A stretch of 8,915 bases of DNA, taken from Acidimicrobiaceae bacterium. Lineage in GTDB: Bacteria; Actinomycetota; Acidimicrobiia; Acidimicrobiales; MedAcidi-G1. The notes below the pieces were generated by a model. That model searched no databases. It was not told the origin of the DNA and worked only from the letters and a program-made list of their open reading frames with translations. The stretch lies in NCBI GenBank assembly GCA_002727895.1, contig PBUO01000027.1, forward strand, positions 11,940 to 20,854, in the 5' to 3' direction. This document shows positions 1 through 6,281 of the stretch, piece by piece; within the stretch, counting starts at the first letter, position 1, and every line of letters begins with the position of its first letter. The translations under genes and the position numbers were made by a program.

Positions 1-536
1 CCGTTCAGCAGCAGGTTGGGGAGCAGCGCCGGGAGGTAGGCGGGTTCGGTGGCCTCAGCGTCGTAGGTGGGGCGGAACTCGCAGGTGTGCTCGTCGAGCT
101 CGCGCACCATGGCCATGGCGGCCTCGGTGAGGCGGCACTCGGTGTAGCGGGGGGCGGCCGGCGGGTCGTCGAGTGAACCGAAGTTGCCCTGTGGGTCGAC
201 GAGGGTCATGCCCCGGGAGAACGGCTGGCCCATGCGGACCAGGGCGTCGTAGATGGCGGCGTCGCCGTGCGGGTGGTAGCGGCCCATGGTGTCGCCCACC
301 ACCCGGGCGCTCTTGCGGTGGGGGGTGTCGGGCCGTACCCCCATGCGCAGCATCGAGTAGAGGATCCGCCGCTGGACCGGCTTGAGGCCGTCCCGAACGT
401 CGGGGATGGCCCGCGAGGTGATTACGGAGAGTGAGTAGGCGAGGAAGGACTCCTTCATCTCCTCCTCGACGGGGACCGTCACGAAGTCTCGGGCGAAGTT
501 CCGGGGTTCCTCTATGAGCTTCTGCTGGGTGGCCAC
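1..536 (-). CDS. parC: Type IIA DNA topoisomerase subunit A (ParC/GyrA), N-terminal part, cut by window edge
   Basis: Breakage-reunion subunit of topoisomerase IV or DNA gyrase, which cuts and rejoins duplex DNA to change supercoiling or decatenate chromosomes, together with a ParE/GyrB ATPase. About 178 residues are visible. They include the family signature IPDVRDGLKPVQRRILYSM (about residues 44-62), the helix HPHGDAAIYD (88-97) and the active-site Tyr131 in PRYTECRL. I start at GTG 536: an in-frame stop lies about 45 nt upstream and no other usual start codon intervenes. The Shine-Dalgarno match is poor. The GSLDDPPAA stretch and RPD/ARVVGDTMG segments look more like actinobacterial ParC than GyrA, but with only the N-terminus GyrA cannot be excluded. 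Residue 93 is Ala where E. coli GyrA has Ser83. The gene is separated from the upstream orphan by 132 bp, so it may have its own promoter. Confidence 0.9.
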   Translation of the reverse strand, partial: MATQQKLIEEPRNFARDFVTVPVEEEMKESFLAYSLSVITSRAIPDVRDGLKPVQRRILYSMLRMGVRPDTPHRKSARVVGDTMGRYHPHGDAAIYDALVRMGQPFSRGMTLVDPQGNFGSLDDPPAAPRYTECRLTEAAMAMVRELDEHTCEFRPTYDAEATEPAYLPALLPNLLLN

Positions 537-668
537 GTCAGGTCTCGTTCCGGTGCGTCTCGTGCGGATGGGAGGAGTCGATCAGGTCGGGAGCCGGTCC
601 GGTCCGACCGGTGGCTCCATGGTGCCGTGGGGGTGTGACGGCGCCCGGCGGCGACCGTACCGGCGCCG
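537..668. other. Intergenic region upstream of parC/gyrA
   Basis: This 132 bp stretch lies between the 104-aa orphan and the topoisomerase gene, both read leftward. It contains most of a perfect 10-bp inverted repeat next to the orphan stop codon. One TANNNT box on the minus strand (TACGGT, 654-659) lies inside the loop of that repeat and could be a -10 element, giving a leader of roughly 110 nt. I see no convincing ORF in it: short frames crossing it lack coding character and overlap the neighbours. Confidence 0.5.
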
Positions 669-671
669 TCA
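636..671 (-). repeat. Perfect 10-bp inverted repeat, possible terminator or mRNA hairpin
   Basis: TGACGGCGCC at 636-645 is the exact reverse complement of GGCGCCGTCA at 662-671, with a 16-nt spacer. On the minus strand the first arm begins with the TGA stop codon of the upstream 104-aa ORF. The RNA would form a 10-bp, mostly G-C hairpin immediately after that gene. No run of U follows, so it is not a classical intrinsic terminator. It could be a U-less actinobacterial terminator, an RNA-end protecting hairpin or a protein site in front of the topoisomerase gene. The repeat is seen directly; its role is inference. Confidence 0.6.
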
Positions 672-983
672 GGGGCGCACGCGGCAGCGGGACACGCCGG
701 TGACGAGCTCGTCGAGGGCGTCCAGCAACCGGGTTCCACCCACCGAACGCAGCCGGGCCGTCTCGCCCGCCGACCACGGGTGATCGATCTGCTCCGGGGC
801 CAGTCCGGCCTGCGTCCAAGTCTCCCCGACCAGGCGCAGGGCGTGGTCCACGCCGGGGTCGCAGCAGGACACCAGCAGCGCACCGGCCTCCTCCGGGTCC
901 AGTCCCGGCGGGGAGTCGGTCGACGAGGAGAACGTGCCCAGTCGAAAGCGGAGGGCCTCCGTGGCGATCCGAGCGTGGTTCAT
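669..983 (-). CDS. Hypothetical 104-aa protein downstream of hemH
   Basis: I do not recognise a family. The codons have strong third-position G/C preference, as in the neighbouring genes. The start ATG 983 lies 11 nt after the hemH stop with GGGG just upstream (a GTG at 986 is an alternative), so it is probably translated with hemH as the last gene of an echA-hemH unit. The protein is soluble-looking and acidic in the middle. It has adjacent Cys40-Cys41 in LLVSCCDPGVDHALRL, a third Cys at 100, a Trp-containing segment WTQAGLAPEQIDHPW (56-70) and a likely helix near RLLDALDELVTG (85-96). No signal peptide or membrane segment is visible. An upstream in-frame start at 1067 would run back into hemH and is less likely. 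Confidence 0.6.
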   Translation of the reverse strand: MNHARIATEALRFRLGTFSSSTDSPPGLDPEEAGALLVSCCDPGVDHALRLVGETWTQAGLAPEQIDHPWSAGETARLRSVGGTRLLDALDELVTGVSRCRVRP

Positions 984-994
984 CACCCCGGAAA

Positions 995-2056
995 TTACCG
1001 TCCCAGCCTCCCCGGCTCGGGGATGCCGGGGGCCGGACAGCAGCCGGCCGGGCAGTCGTCGGGCCACACCCCGAGCGTGCCCGCCGAGGCGCGTCGATCG
1101 CCGCCCTCCCGGCCCTTCAGGCGCTCGGCCACCAGGTCGACGACCATGTCGGCGAAGCGTGGGTCGTCGTCGACGGCGCCGGCCCGTTGGAAGGCCACGC
1201 CGACCTCGGCGGCACGTTGGGCGGCCTCCACGTCAAGGTCCCAGGCGATTTCGAAGTTCTCCACCGGGAAGCCGATCGGGGACACCACCACGGCGTCCAC
1301 GTCTGCCTCGGCCAGCGCTTCGATGCGGTCGCCCACGTCGGGTTCCAACCACGGGACCTGCGGGGGCCCGCTCCGGGACTGCCACACCAACTCCCAGTCG
1401 TGGCGACCGTCGGGGTCGACCCGGTCGGCCACCAGGCGGGCCACGTCGTGGAGCTGGGCCACGTAGTCACAGGTGGCCGACAGGTCGGCGGGGATGCTGT
1501 GGGCCGAGAACAGCAGGTGGGCCCTGTCCCGCCGGTCCGCCGGCAGGCGATCGAGGGCCTCGGCTAGGCGGTCGGCGGCGGTCTCGACCAGCAGCGGGTG
1601 GTCATGGTGGCGGCGGAGGACGTCGATGCGAGGCGCGCCGGGACCGACCGCGGTCCGGGCCACGTCCAGGTTCTCCCGGTACTGGCGACACGTGCTGTAC
1701 GACGCATACGGGGAGGACAGCCAGGCCAGGGCCCGTCGCACCCCGGCGTCGCGCATGGCAGCCACCGCGTCGGCCAGCAGCGGTGCGGCGTTTCGGTTGC
1801 CCCAGAAGACGGGGAGGTCGAGCGACCGTTTGGCCAGCCGGGCCTCCACGGCGCCGACGAGGGCGCGCATCCGGCCGTTCAGCGGCGAGACGCCACCCAC
1901 CGAGTGGTAGCGGGCGGCCACCTCAGCCAAGCGTTCAGGGGGGATGGAGCGACCCGCGGTGACCCGGGCCAGGAACGGCTCGACCTCGTCGGGCGACTCG
2001 GGGCCGCCGAACGCCACCAGGAGCAGGGCGTCGACCGGCCCATCGGGATCGTGCAT
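995..2056 (-). CDS. hemH: Ferrochelatase (protoporphyrin/coproporphyrin), probable [2Fe-2S] type
   Basis: Inserts Fe(II) into a porphyrin in heme synthesis; in actinobacteria the usual substrate is coproporphyrin III (enzyme also called CpfC). It has 353 residues, in the normal range. Visible motifs are LLVAFGGPESPDEV (12-25), RYHSVGGVSPLN (49-60), FSAHSIP with the metal-binding His186, SRSGPPQVPWLEPDV (227-241) and PIGFPVENFEIAWDLD (260-275), where Glu269 matches the second active-site acid. Cys123 (YSTCRQY) and a C-terminal Cys335-x3-Cys339-Cys340 fit the Cys set of the [2Fe-2S] ferrochelatases known from mycobacteria and Caulobacter; ligand assignment is inference. The residues before Glu269 read E-N-F where the family usually has D-H-x. 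ATG 2056 has a good GAGGAGA ribosome site 7 nt upstream and lies 29 nt after the echA stop. It is probably co-transcribed with echA and the downstream orphan. Confidence 0.95.
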   Translation of the reverse strand: MHDPDGPVDALLLVAFGGPESPDEVEPFLARVTAGRSIPPERLAEVAARYHSVGGVSPLNGRMRALVGAVEARLAKRSLDLPVFWGNRNAAPLLADAVAAMRDAGVRRALAWLSSPYASYSTCRQYRENLDVARTAVGPGAPRIDVLRRHHDHPLLVETAADRLAEALDRLPADRRDRAHLLFSAHSIPADLSATCDYVAQLHDVARLVADRVDPDGRHDWELVWQSRSGPPQVPWLEPDVGDRIEALAEADVDAVVVSPIGFPVENFEIAWDLDVEAAQRAAEVGVAFQRAGAVDDDPRFADMVVDLVAERLKGREGGDRRASAGTLGVWPDDCPAGCCPAPGIPEPGRLGR

Positions 2057-2063
2057 GGGCCTG

Positions 2064-2070
2064 TCTCCTC
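2064..2070 (-). promoter_or_regulatory. Ribosome binding site of hemH
   Basis: GAGGAGA on the minus strand, 7 nt before ATG 2056. It fixes the ferrochelatase start and rules out the long upstream frame extension through echA. Confidence 0.8.
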
Positions 2071-2085
2071 GGCGGGCCTGCGTCC

Positions 2086-2811
2086 TCAGGCCGAGACGTC
2101 GAAGTGGGACAGGTCTTCGACCAGACCCGTCCGGATGGCATCGGCCACCGCGCCACGCGACGTTGTCCGGGTGCGGAGCAGCGCCCCCCGGCCCACGCCG
2201 GCCAGCGGCCGGGCCCGGTTGACGGCCACGTCGAGCACCCGGTCGGCCTCGACCACCTCGTCCAGGTAGCCGACCTCGACGGCGCCCGCCGGGTCGACCA
2301 TCCGTCCCAGCAGGGCCGCGCCCAGATGGCAGGGCGACAGCCGGTCGCGCATCAGCTCGGTGGCGAAAAACGGCAGCGGCATGCCGATGGTCACCTCGGG
2401 CATCCCCACCTTGAAGTCGCCGTCGGCACCGATCCGGACGTCGCTGGACATGAGCACGATGGCGCCTGCTGCGATGGCGTGGCCGGTGCAGGCAGCCACC
2501 ACCGGCCGCGGGTGCATATAGGCCTTCAGGAATGCGTCCACGCCAGCGGCCAGCAGGTCCCGGGCGTCGCCGCCGCCCTGCTTCATGACCTCTAGGTCGA
2601 AGCCGGCCGAGAACCGTCCCGGTCGTCCGGCCACCACGACGGCGTCGGCATCGGCCACGTCGTCCAGGGCGGAAGACAGGGCTCCCAGCAGGTGGTGGCC
2701 CAGAGCGTTGGCCTTGCCGTCGTCCATGGCCACCACGGCCACGCCGTCGTGGTCGGTCACGGTGACGGGTGGGCTGGTGTCGTCGTTCGGGTCGGTCTCG
2801 GGGGAGGACAT
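2086..2811 (-). CDS. Crotonase/enoyl-CoA hydratase-isomerase family protein (EchA3-like)
   Basis: Crotonase-fold protein of 241 residues acting on an acyl-CoA ester, probably in fatty-acid turnover; the exact reaction is unknown. It begins with VAVVAMDDGKANALG (24-38), has the first oxyanion-hole segment FSAGFDLEV (67-75), the second at TGHAIAAGAIVL (109-120), and MPEVTIGMPLP (137-147). This pattern resembles mycobacterial EchA3-type crotonases. Aligned to rat enoyl-CoA hydratase, the position of Glu144 is Ile118, while the Glu164 position is kept as Glu139. Having only this single acid is typical of delta3-delta2 enoyl-CoA isomerases, so hydratase activity is doubtful. The start ATG 2811 lies 6 nt after a TATGTT -10 box and has no Shine-Dalgarno, so the mRNA is probably leaderless. 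First gene of the echA-hemH-orphan unit. Confidence 0.9.
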   Translation of the reverse strand: MSSPETDPNDDTSPPVTVTDHDGVAVVAMDDGKANALGHHLLGALSSALDDVADADAVVVAGRPGRFSAGFDLEVMKQGGGDARDLLAAGVDAFLKAYMHPRPVVAACTGHAIAAGAIVLMSSDVRIGADGDFKVGMPEVTIGMPLPFFATELMRDRLSPCHLGAALLGRMVDPAGAVEVGYLDEVVEADRVLDVAVNRARPLAGVGRGALLRTRTTSRGAVADAIRTGLVEDLSHFDVSA

Positions 2812-2817
2812 GCCCGG

Positions 2818-2823
2818 AACATA
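2818..2823 (-). promoter_or_regulatory. Probable -10 box of the echA-hemH unit (leaderless start)
   Basis: TATGTT on the minus strand ends 6 nt before ATG 2811. A TANNNT box at this distance puts the transcription start at or next to the A of the start codon, the usual arrangement for leaderless actinobacterial genes. No clear -35 is seen. Confidence 0.55.
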
Positions 2824-2832
2824 CCGGCACCC

Positions 2833-2852
2833 CCGGTGGCGGGGCCCACCGG
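2833..2852. promoter_or_regulatory. Palindrome between divergent promoters, candidate operator
   Basis: CCGGTGG (2833-2839) and CCACCGG (2846-2852) form a perfect 7-bp inverted repeat with a 6-bp spacer. It sits between the two opposed -10 boxes and covers the -35 positions of both, so a dimeric regulator bound here could control echA-hemH and nfuA together. GC-rich sequence yields such palindromes by chance, so the operator role is inference. Confidence 0.35.
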
Positions 2853-2858
2853 TACCCT
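2853..2858 (+). promoter_or_regulatory. Probable -10 box of nfuA (leaderless start)
   Basis: TACCCT ends 7 nt before ATG 2866. The spacing predicts transcription starting at the start codon. There is no Shine-Dalgarno before the ATG, which agrees with a leaderless mRNA. Confidence 0.5.
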
Positions 2859-2865
2859 TGGATCC

Positions 2866-3513
2866 ATGAGCGAACAGGTGATCGAGGAACTCGAGGCCGT
2901 CATGGAGGTCACCGACGGCGCCCTGGCCAAGGTGCTGGAGGTACGCGACTCCCAAGAGGACGAGCCGGGCGGCCTCGCCCTGCTCATCGACGTGACCGGG
3001 GTGAACGGCGTCGACTACGTCTACGACTTGGCCTTCGTGCCGGTGCTCGAGCTGCCCGACGACTGTCACCGTTGGGCCGTCCCGGCAGTTGGTGACAACG
3101 CCCTGGAGATGGCGGTGGGCGGCGAGAGCCGGTCCAAGTTGGCCGGCGCCACCCTCGACCTGCCCAGCAACCCCGTCCAGGGTGGCCTGGTCATCCGCAA
3201 CCCCAACCGGCCGAATCCGCTGGGCGACGTCGCCCAGCTGGATCTCACCGGTGAGGTCCCGGAGCGCATCGAGCAACTTCTAGTCCAGAGCGTCAACCCG
3301 ATGCTGGCCTCCCACGGCGGCTTCGCCACCCTCGTCGGGGTCGACGGCCACACGGCCTACGTGACGATGGGCGGCGGCTGCCAGGGCTGCGCCATGAGCC
3401 AGGCCACGCTCACCGAGGGTATCCAGCGGGCCATCCTCGAGGCGGTCCCGGAGATCACCGAGGTGGTCGACGCCACCGACCACTCGGCCGGCGACAACCC
3501 CTTCTACTCCTAG
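2866..3513 (+). CDS. nfuA: NfuA-type Fe-S cluster carrier/biogenesis protein
   Basis: Carries a [4Fe-4S] or related cluster, held at a dimer interface, to client enzymes in the cytoplasm. The 215-residue protein has two domains. Residues about 14-105 resemble an A-type (HesB/IscA) carrier domain lacking its conserved cysteines, as in E. coli NfuA. Residues about 131-205 form the NifU C-terminal domain, with PMLASHGGFATLVGV (145-159) and the cluster-binding pair Cys172-x2-Cys175 in GGGCQGCAMSQATL. The tail ends in an NPFY motif like the aromatic tail of other Nfu proteins. The start ATG 2866 fits the leaderless promoter just before it; upstream frame extension would run into echA on the other strand. 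It is divergent from the echA-hemH unit and convergent with dxs. Its nearness to a probable [2Fe-2S] ferrochelatase suggests a client, but this is inference. Confidence 0.93.
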   Translation: MSEQVIEELEAVMEVTDGALAKVLEVRDSQEDEPGGLALLIDVTGVNGVDYVYDLAFVPVLELPDDCHRWAVPAVGDNALEMAVGGESRSKLAGATLDLPSNPVQGGLVIRNPNRPNPLGDVAQLDLTGEVPERIEQLLVQSVNPMLASHGGFATLVGVDGHTAYVTMGGGCQGCAMSQATLTEGIQRAILEAVPEITEVVDATDHSAGDNPFYS

Positions 3514-3534
3514 GCCTTCTCCTCGCAGCCCCTT

Positions 3535-3552
3535 CTGGCCCAATCGGGCCGG
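3535..3552. terminator. Short hairpin between convergent nfuA and dxs
   Basis: In the 57 bp between the two stop codons, CTGGCCC and GGGCCGG pair (one T-G wobble) around an AATC tetraloop. A hairpin exactly between convergent genes could end transcription from both sides. No U-tract follows on either strand, so the terminator role is only plausible. Confidence 0.4.
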
Positions 3553-3570
3553 GCATTCAGGTCAGGCTCC

Positions 3571-5397
3571 TCAGGACAGGAGGCCGCGGACGGAGGCGGC
3601 CACTCCGGGCCCGTCCAGGCCGAACGACGCCAGCAGCTCGTCGGCCGGACCGTGGGCGTGGTGGGCCACCGGCACCCCGAGGACCGCCAGCCGCACGTCG
3701 GGTGCACGCCGCGACAATACGTCCAGCACGCCGCCGCCGAACCCACCCTCTCGGAAGCCGTCCTCCACGGTTGCGACCAGCCGGTGCCGACCGGCGTCGT
3801 CCAGCATCGCCTCGTCCAGGGGACGAATGCAACGGGGGTCCCACACCGTGGCGTCGATGCCGTCGGCGGCCAGCTCGTCGGCCGCCGCGGTGGCCGCGGC
3901 CAGCATCTTCCCGGCGCCCAGCAGGCACACCGAGCCGTCGCCGGCGCGGACCTGCCGGGCCGCGAGGCCCCGGCCCACCTCCTCCCATCCGACGTGGGGG
4001 GCGGCGGTCTTGGCCCAGCGGATGGCCACCGGCCGATCGTCGATGACCAGGGCGTCCTCGAACATCTGCTGGAGCTCCTGGTACGACGAGGGCGCCAGCA
4101 CCACCATGCCGGGCACCTTGGACAGCAGGACCATGTCCATCACGCCGTGGTGCGAGGCCCCGTCGTCACCGGTGATGCCGGCCCGATCCAGGCAGAACAC
4201 GACGGGCAGGCCGTGGAGGCCGACGTCAAGGTTGGCCTGGTCGAAGGCCCTGCTGAGGAAGGTGGCGTACAGGGCGACCACTGGGCGAAGACCACCCATG
4301 GCCATGCCGGCCGCTGCGGTCACCGCGTGCTGCTCGGCGATGCCCACGTCAAAGCACCGGTCCGGGAAGCGGTCGCGGAAGGGGAGTAGGCCGGTGGAGT
4401 CGGGCATGGCCGCCGTGATGGCCACCACCTCGGGGCGGGACTCGGCCGCCTTGACAAGCGACTCGGTGAAGGCCTCGGTGTAGCTACCCGGCTTCACGCC
4501 TCCCGTGTCGTGCATGTGCTTGATCGGGTCCTGCTCGGCCGGGGCGTGGCCGCGACCCTTTTGGGTGAGCACGTGTACCACCACTGGTCCGTCGAACTCG
4601 GCCGCGTTGGTCAGGGCGTCCTCCACCTCAGCCACGTCGTGCCCGTCGAACGGGCCCAGGTAGTGCACGCCGAGCGCCTCGAAGAACGCCGTGGGCTCGA
4701 ACATCTCCCGGAGGGCGGCCTTGGTGGCGCTGATGCCCCGCTCGACGAGCTCGCCCACCCACGGCAGGCGCTCAGCCAGATCCTCGAGGTGACGCTGGCG
4801 ACGCATGAAGGTCGGGTTGGAGCGGATCCGGATGAGACTCTCCGACAGGCGCCCCACCGTCGGGGCGTACGAGCGACCGTTGTCGTTCAGCACGATGGTC
4901 ACCCGGTGCCCTCCGTGCCCGAGGTTGTTGAGGCCCTCGAAGGCCATGCCGCCGGTCATCGACCCGTCGCCGATGACGGCGACCACCCGGCCCGGCTGGC
5001 CGGTGGCCGCCCGGGCGGTGGCCAGGCCGTGGGCGTAGGAGAGCACCGTCGAGGCGTGCGAGTTCTCGATCCAGTCGTGGGACGACTCGGTCCGCGACGG
5101 GTAGCCCGACATGCCACCTGGCTGGCGCAGGCCGTCGAAGTCGGCGTCCCGACCGGTCAGCAGCTTGTGGACGTAGGTCTGGTGGCCGGTGTCCCAGAGG
5201 ATGGCATCGCGGGGGCTCTCGAAGACCCGGTGGAGTGCGATGGTGAGCTCCACCGCGCCCAGGTTGGAGCCCAGGTGGCCACCGGTGCGGCCCACCGTGT
5301 CGACGATGCGACGGCGCAGGTCGTCGGCCAGGAGGCGCAGTTCCTCGGGGCCGAGGGTGCGGAGGTCGGCGGGGGACCGCAGGGCGTCGAGGCGCAC
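3571..5397 (-). CDS. dxs: 1-deoxy-D-xylulose-5-phosphate synthase
   Basis: Thiamine-diphosphate enzyme condensing pyruvate with glyceraldehyde 3-phosphate to DXP, the first step of the MEP isoprenoid pathway, also feeding thiamine synthesis. The protein has 608 residues, slightly short for the family. Motifs in order: TGGHLGSNLGAVELT (38-52) with His41, WDTGHQTYVHKLLTGR (68-83), the thiamine-binding GDGSMTGG at 143-150 with Asn157-Asn158, NDNGRSYAPT (171-180), FDGHD (250-254), KGRGHAPAE (280-288), DVGIAEQHAVTAAAG with catalytic Glu355, and DRAGITGDDGASHHG later. The shortness comes mainly from a reduced linker after KGRGHAPAE (about 290-305). I choose GTG 5397, since the text from it matches the usual DXS N-terminus; TTG 5406 is an alternative. 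It follows the PAP2 stop by 35 nt and is likely part of the same leftward unit. Confidence 0.96.
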   Translation of the reverse strand: MRLDALRSPADLRTLGPEELRLLADDLRRRIVDTVGRTGGHLGSNLGAVELTIALHRVFESPRDAILWDTGHQTYVHKLLTGRDADFDGLRQPGGMSGYPSRTESSHDWIENSHASTVLSYAHGLATARAATGQPGRVVAVIGDGSMTGGMAFEGLNNLGHGGHRVTIVLNDNGRSYAPTVGRLSESLIRIRSNPTFMRRQRHLEDLAERLPWVGELVERGISATKAALREMFEPTAFFEALGVHYLGPFDGHDVAEVEDALTNAAEFDGPVVVHVLTQKGRGHAPAEQDPIKHMHDTGGVKPGSYTEAFTESLVKAAESRPEVVAITAAMPDSTGLLPFRDRFPDRCFDVGIAEQHAVTAAAGMAMGGLRPVVALYATFLSRAFDQANLDVGLHGLPVVFCLDRAGITGDDGASHHGVMDMVLLSKVPGMVVLAPSSYQELQQMFEDALVIDDRPVAIRWAKTAAPHVGWEEVGRGLAARQVRAGDGSVCLLGAGKMLAAATAAADELAADGIDATVWDPRCIRPLDEAMLDDAGRHRLVATVEDGFREGGFGGGVLDVLSRRAPDVRLAVLGVPVAHHAHGPADELLASFGLDGPGVAASVRGLLS

Positions 5398-5405
5398 GAC
5401 CCGCA

Positions 5406-5411
5406 ACGGTA
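5406..5411 (-). promoter_or_regulatory. Possible internal -10 box before dxs
   Basis: TACCGT on the minus strand lies 8 nt before GTG 5397, and no good Shine-Dalgarno is found at normal distance. It could give dxs a leaderless transcript in addition to read-through from the upstream genes. The spacing is slightly long and TANNNT is a weak pattern, so confidence is low. Confidence 0.25.
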
Positions 5412-5432
5412 CCGCCCCCGTGGTGCCCGCCG

Positions 5433-6278
5433 TCAGGCGGCGGAGGGCTGGTGGGCGCGGACCCAGGCCCGCACCAGGAGAGTGGAGAGCAGCCAGCCGG
5501 CGACCAGCACCACCAGGCCCCCCACGGCGTCCAGCCAGTAGTGGTTGCCGGTCACCACCACGGAGAACAAGGTGGCCGGAGGGTAGGCGGCCACCAGCAC
5601 CTGCGCCACCCGTGCCCGGGCCGACGGCGAGGTGCCCTGGAGCGTCGGCCACAGCACCAACGAGGACCAGGTGGCCCAGGCGAAGTGGAGGCTCGGCATC
5701 GCCGCGTACTGGTTGCTGACCTTCTGCATGGTGCCCGAGTCGAACGACCACAGGCCGCCCACGTCGGCGACGGTGTCCACGTAGGGGTGCATCGCGGCCA
5801 GGCAGGCGCCGTACTCGCCGCAGTCCGACAGCAGCCGGGGTGGCATCAGGGGGAACAGGGCAAAGCCGACCAGGGCCAGGCCGGTGGTGCACAGGAAGGT
5901 CGACCGGTGGCGGGCGTACAGGTGGGGGAAGCGTCGGTACACCCAGACGAGGGCGAAGACGGTAACCGCGAAGTGGAACGTCCCGTAGAAGAGGTTCCAA
6001 GACTGGACGAACCAGCGGGACCCCAGGAAGGCTTGCTGGACGTCCAGCTCCACATAGAGGCCGAGGGCCTTCTCCAGTTCGATGATCCGCTCGGCGTTGG
6101 CCAGGGCGTCGGCCGGACTGACCGATTCGGAGCCGAAGAGGTTCCGGATAGCCGAGTAGACGGCGTAGAAGCCGAGAACGAGGAGGACCTCGGCCCACCA
6201 GTGCAGGCCGCTGCCCGGCCCGCGTTCCGGCCGTAGGCCGACCGGGCTCTCCGGTCCGGTCCGGGTCGCCTCGACCAC
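5433..6278 (-). CDS. PAP2-superfamily integral membrane phosphatase/transferase (PAP2_3, Aur1-like)
   Basis: Membrane enzyme of the phosphatidic acid phosphatase type 2 superfamily. Such proteins hydrolyse or transfer phosphate groups on lipid substrates; the substrate here is unknown. The 281-residue protein has hydrophobic segments near 28-47, 96-114, 127-146, 198-213, 226-243 and 252-270. Catalytic motifs are FPLMPPRLL (142-150), which replaces the classical first motif as in the Aur1/PAP2_3 branch, AMPSLHF with His198, and GNHYWLDAVGG with His246 and Asp250. Cys153 and Cys159 lie in a predicted extramembrane loop and could form a disulfide. The start GTG 6278 comes 3 nt after the stop of the thioesterase gene and no Shine-Dalgarno is evident, so it is probably translationally coupled. 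It precedes dxs by 35 nt. A link to prenyl-phosphate metabolism is suggested by that neighbour only. Confidence 0.85.
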   Translation of the reverse strand: MVEATRTGPESPVGLRPERGPGSGLHWWAEVLLVLGFYAVYSAIRNLFGSESVSPADALANAERIIELEKALGLYVELDVQQAFLGSRWFVQSWNLFYGTFHFAVTVFALVWVYRRFPHLYARHRSTFLCTTGLALVGFALFPLMPPRLLSDCGEYGACLAAMHPYVDTVADVGGLWSFDSGTMQKVSNQYAAMPSLHFAWATWSSLVLWPTLQGTSPSARARVAQVLVAAYPPATLFSVVVTGNHYWLDAVGGLVVLVAGWLLSTLLVRAWVRAHQPSAA

Positions 6279-6281
6279 CGG

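Noticed and set aside
934..1962. Plus-strand frame of 342 codons opposite hemH
   Set aside because: The translation is almost entirely Arg, Pro and Gly, typical of a shadow frame, while hemH on the other strand is certain.
2057..2830. The hemH reading frame stays open upstream to 2830, giving a 611-codon frame
   Set aside because: This stretch overlaps echA in another frame, has Arg/Gly-rich shadow composition, and hemH has a good ribosome site at 2064-2070 before ATG 2056.
2812..3276. The echA frame stays open upstream to 3276
   Set aside because: This part is the antisense of nfuA, and the crotonase fold begins just after ATG 2811, next to a good -10 box.
4510..5541. Long plus-strand frame of 343 codons opposite dxs
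   Set aside because: It is antisense to a clear dxs gene, has His/Val/Gly-rich low-complexity composition and no recognisable motif. Such frames are expected in very GC-rich coding DNA.
5398..6198. The dxs frame stays open upstream to 6198, suggesting an 875-aa fusion
   Set aside because: The extension overlaps the PAP2 gene in a different frame and is Pro/Arg/Gly-rich. The DXS N-terminus matches the family from GTG 5397.
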